Shown piece by piece: positions 33,840 through 42,817 of a stretch of 64,000 nucleotides of DNA (positions within the stretch are counted from its first letter, which is position 1; the number at the start of each line of letters is the position of its first letter). The notes below the pieces were generated by a model. It was not told the origin of the DNA, searched no databases, and saw only the letters and a program-made list of their open reading frames with translations. The DNA comes from Buttiauxella sp035271705 (lineage in GTDB: Bacteria > Pseudomonadota > Gammaproteobacteria > Enterobacterales > Enterobacteriaceae), in assembly GCF_035271705.1 (NCBI RefSeq), contig NZ_DATERI010000212.1, forward strand, positions 1 through 64,000, read 5' to 3'. Made by a program: the position numbers and the translations under genes.

Positions 33840-35651
33840 ATGGTGAGAATTATGACCGATTTAACTGCGCATGATGCCAACCAGGAAGCCTGGCAAACCC
33901 GAGACCATTTAGATGATCCGGTTATTGGCGAACTGCGTAACCGTTTTGGGCCGGATGCCTTCACTGTTCAGCCAACCCGCACTGGTGTTCCAGTGGTCTG
34001 GGTTAAGCGCGAACAATTGCTCGAAGTTGGCGATTTCTTAAAGAGACTCCCGAAGCCCTACGTCATGTTGTTCGACTTACACGGCATGGACGAACGTCTT
34101 CGTACTCACCGCAACGGTTTACCGGCTGCGGATTTTTCCGTTTTCTACCACCTGATTTCTATCGATCGCAACCGCGACATCATGCTCAAGGTGGCGCTGT
34201 CTGAAAACGATCTGAATGTGCCTACACTCACCAAGCTTTTCCCGAACGCGAACTGGTATGAGCGTGAAACCTGGGAAATGTTTGGCATCACCTTTAATGG
34301 TCACCCGCACCTGACGCGCATCATGATGCCGCCAACGTGGGAAGGCCATCCACTGCGTAAAGATTATCCAGCGCGTGCCACCGAGTTCGATCCGTTTGAA
34401 TTGACCAAACAGAAAGAAGACCTCGAGATGGAAGCGCTGACCTTCAAGCCTGAAGAGTGGGGCATGAAGCGCAGCAGCGAGCATGAAGACTTCATGTTCC
34501 TGAACCTCGGTCCAAACCACCCATCTGCACACGGTGCATTCCGTATTGTCCTGCAACTCGACGGTGAAGAAATTGTCGATTGCGTTCCGGATATCGGTTA
34601 CCACCACCGTGGTGCTGAGAAAATGGGTGAGCGTCAGTCCTGGCACAGCTACATTCCGTACACCGACCGTATCGAATACCTCGGCGGCTGCGTTAACGAA
34701 ATGCCATACGTGTTGGCGGTTGAAAAACTGGCGGGCATCAAGGTTCCAGAGCGTGTAGACGTTATCCGCGTCATGCTGTCTGAACTGTTCCGTATCAACA
34801 GCCACTTACTGTACATCTCCACGTTTATCCAGGACGTGGGCGCGATGACTCCGGTGTTCTTCGCCTTTACCGACCGTCAGAAAATCTATGACCTGGTCGA
34901 AGCGATTACCGGTTTCCGTATGCACCCAGCCTGGTTCCGTATTGGCGGTGTTGCTCACGATTTGCCAAACGGTTGGGAACGCCTACTCAAAGAGTTCCTC
35001 GACTGGATGCCAAAACGTCTGGATTCCTACGAGAAAGCCGCACTGCGTAACACCATCCTGAAGGGGCGTTCTCAGGGCGTTGCCGCATACGGTAAGAAAG
35101 AAGCGCTGGAGTGGGGTACCACCGGTGCTGGCCTGCGTGCAACGGGTGTCGATTTCGATATCCGCAAAGCGCGCCCATATTCTGGCTATGAAAACTTCGA
35201 CTTCGAAATCCCGGTCGGCGGTGGCGTGAGTGACTGCTACACCCGTGTGATGTTGAAAGTTGAAGAACTTCGCCAGAGCTTGCGCATTCTTGACCAGTGC
35301 CTGAAAAACATGCCTGCTGGCCCGTTCAAAGCCGATCATCCGCTGACAACGCCGCCACCGAAAGAGCGCACGCTGCAACATATTGAAACCCTGATCACTC
35401 ACTTCCTGCAAGTTTCGTGGGGCCCGGTCATGCCGGCTAACGAATCTTTCCAGATGATTGAAGCGACGAAAGGGATTAACAGTTACTACCTGACCAGCGA
35501 CGGCAGCACAATGAGCTACCGTACCCGCATCCGTACCCCGAGCTTTGCGCATTTGCAGCAAATCCCGTCGGCGATTCGCGGAAGCCTGGTTTCTGACCTG
35601 ATTGTCTATCTGGGTAGTATCGATTTTGTAATGTCTGATGTGGATCGCTAA
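33840..35651 (+). CDS. nuoC: NADH-quinone oxidoreductase subunits C and D, fused
   Basis: 603 residues, the fused NuoCD form typical of gamma-proteobacteria. The N-terminal 30-kDa part (about 15-195) has YERETWEMFGITFNGHP and RIMMPPTWEGHPLRKDYP. The C-terminal 49-kDa part (about 210-603) is a former NiFe-hydrogenase large-subunit fold forming the quinone site: LNLGPNHPSAHGAFRIVLQLDGE, DIGYHHRGAEKMGERQSWHSYIPYTDR, and the terminal YLGSIDFVMSDVDR. Start at ATG 33840, 100 bases after nuoB; nuoE follows after two bases. Confidence 0.97.
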   Translation: MVRIMTDLTAHDANQEAWQTRDHLDDPVIGELRNRFGPDAFTVQPTRTGVPVVWVKREQLLEVGDFLKRLPKPYVMLFDLHGMDERLRTHRNGLPAADFSVFYHLISIDRNRDIMLKVALSENDLNVPTLTKLFPNANWYERETWEMFGITFNGHPHLTRIMMPPTWEGHPLRKDYPARATEFDPFELTKQKEDLEMEALTFKPEEWGMKRSSEHEDFMFLNLGPNHPSAHGAFRIVLQLDGEEIVDCVPDIGYHHRGAEKMGERQSWHSYIPYTDRIEYLGGCVNEMPYVLAVEKLAGIKVPERVDVIRVMLSELFRINSHLLYISTFIQDVGAMTPVFFAFTDRQKIYDLVEAITGFRMHPAWFRIGGVAHDLPNGWERLLKEFLDWMPKRLDSYEKAALRNTILKGRSQGVAAYGKKEALEWGTTGAGLRATGVDFDIRKARPYSGYENFDFEIPVGGGVSDCYTRVMLKVEELRQSLRILDQCLKNMPAGPFKADHPLTTPPPKERTLQHIETLITHFLQVSWGPVMPANESFQMIEATKGINSYYLTSDGSTMSYRTRIRTPSFAHLQQIPSAIRGSLVSDLIVYLGSIDFVMSDVDR

Positions 35652-35653
35652 CT

Positions 35654-36154
35654 ATGCACGATAAACAACAACCCCAGGCTGAAGCATTTGAGCTGAGTGC
35701 GGCCGAGCGCGATGCTATTGAGCACGAAAAACATCATTACGAAGATGCTCGTGCTGCATCTATTGAAGCGCTGAAGATTGTTCAGAAACAGCGTGGCTGG
35801 GTGCCTGACGGCGCTATTGATGCCATTGCTGAAGTTCTGGGAATTCCTGCCAGCGACGTAGAAGGTGTTGCCACATTCTACAGCCAGATTTTCCGCCAGC
35901 CGGTAGGTCGCCATGTTATTCGTTATTGCGATAGCGTGGTTTGCCACATTACGGGCTACCAGGGCATTCAGTCGGCTATTGAAGCAAAACTGAGCATCAA
36001 ACCGGGTCAAACCACGTTTGATGGCCGCTTTACACTGCTGCCGACTTGCTGTCTGGGCAACTGCGACAAAGGGCCGACCATGATGATTGACGACGATACG
36101 CACAGTCATCTGACGCCGGAAGCGATCCCTGATTTGCTGGAGCAGTACAAATGA
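35654..36154 (+). CDS. nuoE: NADH-quinone oxidoreductase subunit E
   Basis: 166 residues. Thioredoxin-like subunit binding the [2Fe-2S] cluster N1a beside the FMN site. The four cysteine ligands are in YCDSVVCHI (C93, C98 region) and in PTCCLGNCDKGP (about residues 132-141). An N-terminal helical domain precedes them. It overlaps nuoF by four bases (ATGA). Confidence 0.96.
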   Translation: MHDKQQPQAEAFELSAAERDAIEHEKHHYEDARAASIEALKIVQKQRGWVPDGAIDAIAEVLGIPASDVEGVATFYSQIFRQPVGRHVIRYCDSVVCHITGYQGIQSAIEAKLSIKPGQTTFDGRFTLLPTCCLGNCDKGPTMMIDDDTHSHLTPEAIPDLLEQYK

Positions 36155-37491
36155 AAACCGTTATTCGTACTGCCGAAACCCATCCGCTGACCTGGCGGTT
36201 GCGCGATGACAAACAGCCTGTCTGGCTGGATGAATATCGTAGCAAAAACGGTTACGAAGGTGCGCGTTTGGCACTGACGGGTTTGGCACCGGATGAAGTC
36301 GTCAGTCGTGTTAAAGACTCTGGCCTGAAAGGGCGCGGCGGTGCGGGCTTCTCCACCGGTCTGAAGTGGAGCCTGATGCCGAAAGACGAATCCATGAACA
36401 TCCGTTACCTGCTGTGTAACGCCGATGAAATGGAACCGGGCACTTATAAAGACCGTCTGCTGATGGAGCAACTGCCGCACCTTTTGGTGGAAGGCATGCT
36501 GATTTCCGCGTTCGCGCTCAAAGCGTATCGCGGTTACATTTTCCTGCGTGGCGAATACATCGAAGCGGCTGTGCATTTGCGCCGTGCGATTCAAGAAGCG
36601 ACCGAAGCCGGTTTGCTGGGTAAAAACATTCTCGGGTCGGGTTTTGATTTCGAGCTTATCGTGCACACCGGTGCGGGGCGTTATATCTGTGGTGAAGAAA
36701 CCGCACTGATTAACTCTCTGGAAGGCCGCCGCGCGAACCCACGTTCTAAACCACCATTCCCTGCGTCAAGCGGTGTGTGGGGTAAACCGACTTGCGTAAA
36801 CAACGTCGAAACGCTGTGTAACGTGCCAGCGATTCTGGCCAACGGCGTGGAGTGGTACCAGGGCATTTCGACCAGCAAAGATGCTGGCACCAAGCTGATG
36901 GGCTTCTCTGGTCGTGTGAAAAACCCTGGTGTTTGGGAATTACCGTTCGGCACCACCGCACGTGAGATTCTCGAAGATTACGCGGGTGGCATGCGCGATG
37001 GCCTGAAATTCAAAGCCTGGCAGCCGGGTGGGGCAGGGACTGACTTCCTGACCGAATCACACCTTGATCTGCCGATGGAGTTTGAAAGCATTGGCAAAGC
37101 GGGTAGCCGTCTGGGTACGGCGCTGGCGATGGCCGTTGACCATGAAATTGGTATGGTGCCGCTGGTGCGTAATCTGGAAGAGTTTTTTTCACGTGAATCT
37201 TGCGGCTGGTGCACACCTTGCCGTGACGGCTTGCCGTGGAGTGTAAAAATTCTGCGTGCGCTGGAACGTGGCGAAGGCCAACCTGGGGATATCGAGACAC
37301 TTGAGCAACTGTGTCGTCTCCTCGGACCGGGTAAAACCTTCTGTGCGCATGCGCCAGGTGCGGTTGAACCGTTGCAGAGCGCGATTAAATACTTCCGCGA
37401 AGAATTCGAAGCCGGCATTGCCAAACAAGATTTCGGTAACACTCGTGCCATTAGTGGCATTCAACCGAACTTGTTAAAAGCGCGCTGGTAA
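36151..37491 (+). CDS. nuoF: NADH-quinone oxidoreductase subunit F
   Basis: 446 residues. NuoF binds NADH, FMN and [4Fe-4S] cluster N3. The glycine-rich NADH/FMN motifs GLKGRGGAGFSTGLKW (about 60-75) and GAGRYICGEETALINSLEG (about 174-192) are present; cluster ligands are in ESCGWCTPCRDG (about 350-361) plus the later cysteine in GKTFCAHAPGA. The C-terminal SGIQPNLLKARW is intact, so the following repeat has not altered it. Confidence 0.97.
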   Translation: MKTVIRTAETHPLTWRLRDDKQPVWLDEYRSKNGYEGARLALTGLAPDEVVSRVKDSGLKGRGGAGFSTGLKWSLMPKDESMNIRYLLCNADEMEPGTYKDRLLMEQLPHLLVEGMLISAFALKAYRGYIFLRGEYIEAAVHLRRAIQEATEAGLLGKNILGSGFDFELIVHTGAGRYICGEETALINSLEGRRANPRSKPPFPASSGVWGKPTCVNNVETLCNVPAILANGVEWYQGISTSKDAGTKLMGFSGRVKNPGVWELPFGTTAREILEDYAGGMRDGLKFKAWQPGGAGTDFLTESHLDLPMEFESIGKAGSRLGTALAMAVDHEIGMVPLVRNLEEFFSRESCGWCTPCRDGLPWSVKILRALERGEGQPGDIETLEQLCRLLGPGKTFCAHAPGAVEPLQSAIKYFREEFEAGIAKQDFGNTRAISGIQPNLLKARW

Positions 37492-37534
37492 CACCTGACA
37501 ACACGTTTGCAGGTTATAAAATTTTATTATTAAT

Positions 37535-37674
37535 GCCTAAAAAATAATCAAGAGTTTCGCGCTGAGGCAAGGCGGCAATGGAGCGAAGCCCTGGGAGTTT
37601 AGTTAACTAAACGACGAGGGTGAGCGAGGGTAGCCAACGCAGCCACAGTGTGAAAGGCGAAGATTATTCAGGCC
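37535..37674. repeat. ERIC-like 140-bp palindrome between nuoF and nuoG
   Basis: The ends GCCTAAAAAATAATC (37535 on) and GATTATTCAGGCC (to 37674) are inverted repeats, and the exact centre is a perfect 16-bp palindrome GTTTAGTTAACTAAAC (37597-37612). Inner parts (AAGGCGGCAATGGAGCGAAG; GGTGAGCGAGGGTAGCCAAC) match ERIC blocks, but the central CCAGGAGCTTAC/GTAAGTGACTGGGG core is replaced. A diverged ERIC subfamily is the best reading. Confidence 0.75.
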
Positions 37675-37693
37675 AACTGGAAGCATGCTGACT

Positions 37694-40417
37694 ATGGCTA
37701 CGATTCATGTAGACGGCAAAGAATATGAGGTAAACGGGTCAGACAACCTGCTGCAAGCATGTCTGTCACTCGGCCTTGATATTCCTTATTTTTGCTGGCA
37801 CCCGGCGCTAGGCAGCGTCGGTGCTTGCCGCCAGTGTGCGGTGAAGCAATATCAGAACGCAGAAGATCTTCGTGGCCGCCTGGTGATGTCATGTATGACA
37901 CCCGCCTCAGACGGTACGTTTATCTCTATTGACGATGGTGAAGCAAAGGAATTCCGTGAAAGCGTTGTGGAATGGTTGATGACTAACCACCCGCACGACT
38001 GTCCGGTTTGTGAAGAAGGCGGCAACTGCCACCTGCAAGATATGACGGTGATGACCGGTCATAGCTTCCGTCGCTACCGCTTTACCAAACGTACTCACCG
38101 TAACCAGGATCTCGGACCATTCATTTCTCACGAAATGAACCGCTGTATTGCCTGTTACCGCTGTGTGCGTTACTACAAAGATTATGCCGACGGCACAGAT
38201 CTGGGCGTCTATGGCGCTCATGACAACGTTTACTTCGGTCGTACTGAAGATGGCACGCTTGAGAGCGAATTCTCCGGTAACCTGGTAGAAATTTGCCCGA
38301 CAGGCGTGTTCACGGATAAAACGCACTCCGAGCGCTATAACCGTAAGTGGGACATGCAGTTTGCACCAAGCATCTGCCAACAGTGCAGCATCGGCTGTAA
38401 CACCAGCCCTGGCGAGCGCTACGGTGAATTGCGTCGTATCGAAAACCGCTATAACGGTACCGTAAACCACTACTTCTTGTGTGACCGTGGCCGCTTTGGT
38501 TATGGCTACGTCAACCTGAAAGACCGTCCACGTCAGCCAATCCAACGTCGTGGTGACGATTTGATAGCGCTGAACGCTGAACAAGCGATGCAGGGTGCGG
38601 CAGATATTCTGCGCCAGTCGAAGAAAGTTATCGGTATTGGCTCCCCGCGCGCCAGTGTTGAAAGTAACTTCGCACTGCGTGAACTGGTGGGTGCAGACAA
38701 CTTCTACACCGGTATTGCAACCGGCGAACAAGCGCGTCTGCAACTGATGCTCAAAGTGCTGCAAGAAAGTGGTATTCATACTCCAGCGCTGCGTGAAATC
38801 GAATCCTACGATGCCGTTCTGGTGCTTGGCGAAGACATTACACAAACCGGTGCGCGTGTTGCGCTGGCTGTGCGTCAGGCAGTAAAAGGCAAATCACGTG
38901 ATATGGCAGCAGCCCAGAAAGTGGCTGACTGGCAGATTGCGGCCATCCTCAACATTGGCCAAAACGCTAAACATCCACTGTTTGTCACCAACATTGACAG
39001 TACCCGTCTGGACGACATCGCCGCGTGGACTTACCGTGCGCCGGTTGAAGATCAGGCGCGTCTGGGCTTTGCGATTGCCCATGCGCTGGACAGCAATTCC
39101 CCAGCCGTTGAACTCGACCGCGACTTGAAAAACAAAGTCGACGTGATTGTTCAGGCATTGGCGGGTGCGAAGAAACCCCTGATTGTTTCCGGTACTAACG
39201 CCGGTAGCACAGCAGTGATTCAGGCAGCAGCAAACGTTGCGAAAGCACTGAAAGGCCGTGGTGCCGATGTCGGTATCACTATGGTCGCGCGTGCAGTGAA
39301 CAGCGTGGGTCTGGGTCTGATTGGTGGCGGCTCGCTTGAAGAAGCGTTGAGTGAACTGGAAAGTGGCGCTGCCGATGCGGTAGTGGTACTGGAAAACGAT
39401 CTGCATCGCCATGCTTCTGCAGCTCGCGTTGATGCGGCCCTGAGCAAAGCTCCGCTGGTGATGGTTATCGACCATCAGCGTACCGCGATTATGGACAAAG
39501 CCCATCTGGTGCTGTCTACCGCAAGCTTTGCTGAAAGCGACGGTACGGTTATTAACAACGAAGGCCGTGCGCAACGTTTCTTCCAGGTTTATGACCCGTC
39601 CTACTACGACCACTCGGTTGTGATGCTCGAAAGCTGGCGTTGGCTGCACTCCTTGCAAAGCACGGTTGAAAGCCGTGAAGTGGACTGGACGCAGCTTGAC
39701 GATGTTATCGATGCTTGCGTGAAAGCGTTGCCGCAACTGGCTGGGATTAAAGAAGCGGCACCTGATGCCAGCTTCCGTATCCGTGGTCAGAAACTGTCAC
39801 GTTCGCCAATTCGTTCCAGTGGTCGTACGGCGATGCGCGCGAACATTAGCGTGCATGAACCGCGTCAGCCACAGGATAAAGACACCATGTTCGCCTTCTC
39901 GATGGAAGGGAACAACAGCCCGTCGGCAATCCGTCAGCAGATTCCATTCGCATGGGCACCAGGCTGGAACTCACCGCAAGCATGGAACAAATTCCAGGCC
40001 GAAGTGGGTGGCAAACTGCGCCATGGTGACCCGGGTGTGCGTCTGATTGAAGCTTCCGAAACAGGTATTGATTACTTCACCGACGTACCGGAAATCTTCC
40101 AGGCAGAAGAAGGTAAATGGCGTATTGCGCCTTACTACCATCTGTTTGGCAGCGATGAAATGTCACAGCGCTCTCCGATTTTCCAGAGCCGGATGGCCGA
40201 ACCTTACATCAAGCTTAACCCAGCAGATGCTGCAAAACTGGGCGTGAATGCGGGAAGCCTGATTTCGTTTAGCTATGAAGGCCAATCACTGAGTCTGCCG
40301 TTGCAACTTTCCGAAGGGCTGTCAGCAGGGCAGGTGGGTTTACCGATGGGGATGCCTGGCATTGCTCCGGTACTGGCGGGTGCTCGTCTTGAAAATCTTC
40401 AGGAGGCTGGCCAATGA
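37694..40417 (+). CDS. nuoG: NADH-quinone oxidoreductase subunit G
   Basis: 907 residues from ATG 37694 (MATIHVDGKEYEV), chosen over ATG 37685 because GGAAG (37679-37683) is well spaced only for the later start. NuoG is the largest subunit, with clusters N1b (PYFCWHPALGSVGACRQC and the cysteine in MSCMTPAS), N5 (HDCPVCEEGGNC), N4 (CIACYRCVRYYKD plus EICPTGV) and N7 (CQQCSIGCN). The rest is a molybdopterin-oxidoreductase-like domain without the cofactor. Its stop overlaps nuoH by four bases. Confidence 0.97.
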   Translation: MATIHVDGKEYEVNGSDNLLQACLSLGLDIPYFCWHPALGSVGACRQCAVKQYQNAEDLRGRLVMSCMTPASDGTFISIDDGEAKEFRESVVEWLMTNHPHDCPVCEEGGNCHLQDMTVMTGHSFRRYRFTKRTHRNQDLGPFISHEMNRCIACYRCVRYYKDYADGTDLGVYGAHDNVYFGRTEDGTLESEFSGNLVEICPTGVFTDKTHSERYNRKWDMQFAPSICQQCSIGCNTSPGERYGELRRIENRYNGTVNHYFLCDRGRFGYGYVNLKDRPRQPIQRRGDDLIALNAEQAMQGAADILRQSKKVIGIGSPRASVESNFALRELVGADNFYTGIATGEQARLQLMLKVLQESGIHTPALREIESYDAVLVLGEDITQTGARVALAVRQAVKGKSRDMAAAQKVADWQIAAILNIGQNAKHPLFVTNIDSTRLDDIAAWTYRAPVEDQARLGFAIAHALDSNSPAVELDRDLKNKVDVIVQALAGAKKPLIVSGTNAGSTAVIQAAANVAKALKGRGADVGITMVARAVNSVGLGLIGGGSLEEALSELESGAADAVVVLENDLHRHASAARVDAALSKAPLVMVIDHQRTAIMDKAHLVLSTASFAESDGTVINNEGRAQRFFQVYDPSYYDHSVVMLESWRWLHSLQSTVESREVDWTQLDDVIDACVKALPQLAGIKEAAPDASFRIRGQKLSRSPIRSSGRTAMRANISVHEPRQPQDKDTMFAFSMEGNNSPSAIRQQIPFAWAPGWNSPQAWNKFQAEVGGKLRHGDPGVRLIEASETGIDYFTDVPEIFQAEEGKWRIAPYYHLFGSDEMSQRSPIFQSRMAEPYIKLNPADAAKLGVNAGSLISFSYEGQSLSLPLQLSEGLSAGQVGLPMGMPGIAPVLAGARLENLQEAGQ

Positions 40418-41391
40418 GTTGGTTAACACCGGATGTTATCGACATTCTGCTGAGCATTCTCAAAGCGGTGGTTATCCTGCTGGTCGTGGTGACATGCGGC
40501 GCGTTCATGAGTTTTGGTGAGCGCCGTTTGCTGGGTCTGTTCCAGAACCGTTACGGACCTAACCGTGTTGGCTGGGGCGGCTCGCTTCAGCTCGTCGCGG
40601 ACATGATCAAAATGTTCTTTAAAGAAGACTGGACTCCGCGCTTTGCGGACCGAGTCATCTTTACCCTGGCACCAATGATTGCCTTCACCTCGCTTCTGCT
40701 GGCCTTTGCCATTGTGCCGGTCAGCCCAAGCTGGGTCGTTGCTGACCTGAATATTGGTATTTTGTTCTTCCTGATGCTGGCGGGTCTTGCGGTTTACGCC
40801 GTACTGTTCGCTGGCTGGTCAAGTAACAACAAATACTCGCTGTTGGGTGCGATGCGTGCTTCTGCGCAGACGCTCAGCTACGAAGTGTTCCTGGGTCTGT
40901 CTCTGATGGGGGTTGTTGCACAGGCGGGTTCGTTCAATATGGGCGATATCGTTGATAACCAAGCTAACTTGTGGAACGTGATTCCGCAGTTCTTCGGCTT
41001 TATTACCTTCGCTATCGCAGGCGTGGCAGTGTGTCACCGTCACCCATTTGACCAACCAGAAGCAGAGCAAGAACTGGCAGATGGTTACCACATCGAATAT
41101 TCAGGCATGAAGTTTGGCCTGTTCTTCGTGGGTGAATACATCGGCATCGTGACGGTTTCAGCCTTGATCGTGACCCTGTTCTTTGGTGGCTGGCATGGCC
41201 CGTGGTTACCACCGTTCATCTGGTTCGCGTTGAAAACCGCGTTCTTCATGATGATGTTCATTTTGATCCGTGCATCATTACCTCGTCCTCGTTATGACCA
41301 GGTGATGTCCTTTGGCTGGAAAATTTGCCTGCCGTTGACACTGGTCAATTTGCTGGTGACCGCTGCGGTCATTCTCTATCAGGCACCATAA
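40414..41391 (+). CDS. nuoH: NADH-quinone oxidoreductase subunit H
   Basis: 325 residues. Eight-helix membrane subunit forming much of the quinone channel and linking it to proton transfer. The conserved GERRLLGLFQNRYGPNRVGWGGSLQL (about residues 33-58) and the acidic loop HPFDQPEAEQELADGYHIEYSG (about 210-231) are present; hydrophobic helices are spread through the rest. It precedes nuoI by 14 bases. Confidence 0.96.
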   Translation: MSWLTPDVIDILLSILKAVVILLVVVTCGAFMSFGERRLLGLFQNRYGPNRVGWGGSLQLVADMIKMFFKEDWTPRFADRVIFTLAPMIAFTSLLLAFAIVPVSPSWVVADLNIGILFFLMLAGLAVYAVLFAGWSSNNKYSLLGAMRASAQTLSYEVFLGLSLMGVVAQAGSFNMGDIVDNQANLWNVIPQFFGFITFAIAGVAVCHRHPFDQPEAEQELADGYHIEYSGMKFGLFFVGEYIGIVTVSALIVTLFFGGWHGPWLPPFIWFALKTAFFMMMFILIRASLPRPRYDQVMSFGWKICLPLTLVNLLVTAAVILYQAP

Positions 41392-41405
41392 GGGGTGAAA
41401 AAACC

Positions 41406-41948
41406 ATGACATTGAAAGAGTTAGTGGTTGGTTTCGGCACCCAGGTACGCAGTATCTGGATGATTGGTCTGCACGCGTTTGCCAAACGCGAAACGCAGAT
41501 GTATCCGGAAGAACCAGTGTATTTACCACCGCGCTACCGTGGCCGCATCGTGCTAACGCGCGATCCGGACGGCGAAGAGCGTTGTGTTGCCTGTAACCTG
41601 TGTGCAGTAGCGTGCCCGGTCGCCTGTATCTCTTTGCAAAAAGCAGAAACTAAAGATGGCCGCTGGTATCCAGAGTTTTTCCGAATCAACTTCTCGCGCT
41701 GCATTTTTTGTGGCTTGTGCGAAGAAGCGTGCCCAACCACGGCAATTCAACTGACTCCAGACTTCGAACTGGGCGAGTTTAAGCGTCAGGATTTGGTGTA
41801 CGAAAAAGAGGACCTGCTGATCTCCGGTCCGGGTAAATACCCGGAATATAACTTCTACCGGATGGCAGGTATGGCAATCGACGGCAAAGATAAAGGCGAA
41901 GCGGAAAACGAAGCTAAGCCTATCGACGTCAAAGGCCTATTACCTTAA
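41406..41948 (+). CDS. nuoI: NADH-quinone oxidoreductase subunit I
   Basis: 180 residues from ATG 41406 (MTLKELVVGFG); the frame extends upstream into nuoH without support. NuoI carries [4Fe-4S] clusters N6a and N6b. Two ferredoxin motifs are seen: CVACNLCAVACPVAC (about 60-74) and CIFCGLCEEACPTTA (about 99-113). AGGGG lies before the start. Confidence 0.96.
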   Translation: MTLKELVVGFGTQVRSIWMIGLHAFAKRETQMYPEEPVYLPPRYRGRIVLTRDPDGEERCVACNLCAVACPVACISLQKAETKDGRWYPEFFRINFSRCIFCGLCEEACPTTAIQLTPDFELGEFKRQDLVYEKEDLLISGPGKYPEYNFYRMAGMAIDGKDKGEAENEAKPIDVKGLLP

Positions 41949-41960
41949 AGGAGCAAGGCA

Positions 41961-42518
41961 ATGGAATTCGCTTTTTATATTTGCGCAATCATCGCGGTCG
42001 GGACCACCCTGCGGGTGATCACGCACACCAACCCGGTGCATGCCTTGCTGTATTTGATAATCTCATTACTGGCCATCTCCGGGGTGTTCTTCGCCCTGGG
42101 GGCATACTTTGCCGCAGCGCTTGAGATTATCGTTTACGCCGGTGCCATCATGGTGTTGTTCGTCTTTGTGGTCATGATGCTCAACCTCGGTGGTGCGGTC
42201 GTTGAACAAGAGCGTCAATGGCTGAAGCCGCAGTTGTGGATTGGCCCTGGTATTTTGTCAGCCATTCTGCTTTCGGTATTGGTGTACGCGATCCTGAGCC
42301 TGAATGACCAGGGTATCGACGGGACATATATCAGTGCTAAACAGGTCGGTATCGCGCTATTTGGACCGTACGTTCTGGCGGTGGAGTTAGCCTCCATGCT
42401 GTTGCTGGCGGGGCTGGTTGTTGCATTCCACCTGGGTCGTGAAGACCGTGCAGGTGAAGTGCTGAGTAATCGCCAGGCTGACCAGGCTGTGAAAAGAAAA
42501 TCAGAGGAGCACGTATGA
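41961..42518 (+). CDS. nuoJ: NADH-quinone oxidoreductase subunit J
   Basis: 185 residues. Five-helix membrane subunit; its third helix contains the pi-bulge involved in coupling (AALEIIVYAGAIMVLFVFVVMML, about residues 52-74). The hydrophilic C-terminal tail ends near RKSEEHV. The stop overlaps the nuoK start by four bases. Confidence 0.95.
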   Translation: MEFAFYICAIIAVGTTLRVITHTNPVHALLYLIISLLAISGVFFALGAYFAAALEIIVYAGAIMVLFVFVVMMLNLGGAVVEQERQWLKPQLWIGPGILSAILLSVLVYAILSLNDQGIDGTYISAKQVGIALFGPYVLAVELASMLLLAGLVVAFHLGREDRAGEVLSNRQADQAVKRKSEEHV

Positions 42519-42817
42519 TTCCGCTGCAACATGGACTTATCCTCGCGGCTATTTTGTTCGTACTGGGGCTGACAGGGCTGGTGATTCGTCGCAACCTACT
42601 TTTCATGCTGATTAGCCTGGAAGTGATGATTAACGCAGCGGCACTCGCGTTTGTGGTCGCTGGCAGTTATTGGGGCCAGGCTGATGGCCAGGTGATGTAT
42701 ATACTCGCGATTAGCTTAGCTGCCGCCGAAGCCAGTATTGGCCTGGCGTTGTTACTGCAGCTCCATCGTCGTCGCCAGAGCCTGAATATCGATTCAGTAA
42801 GTGAGATGCGTGGATGA
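42515..42817 (+). CDS. nuoK: NADH-quinone oxidoreductase subunit K
   Basis: 100 residues. Three-helix membrane subunit. The two conserved membrane glutamates are E36 (in MLISLEVMINAAALAF) and E72 (in LAAAEASIGLALLLQLHRR), which carry protons between the quinone site and antiporter-like subunits. Overlaps nuoL by four bases. Confidence 0.96.
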   Translation: MIPLQHGLILAAILFVLGLTGLVIRRNLLFMLISLEVMINAAALAFVVAGSYWGQADGQVMYILAISLAAAEASIGLALLLQLHRRRQSLNIDSVSEMRG

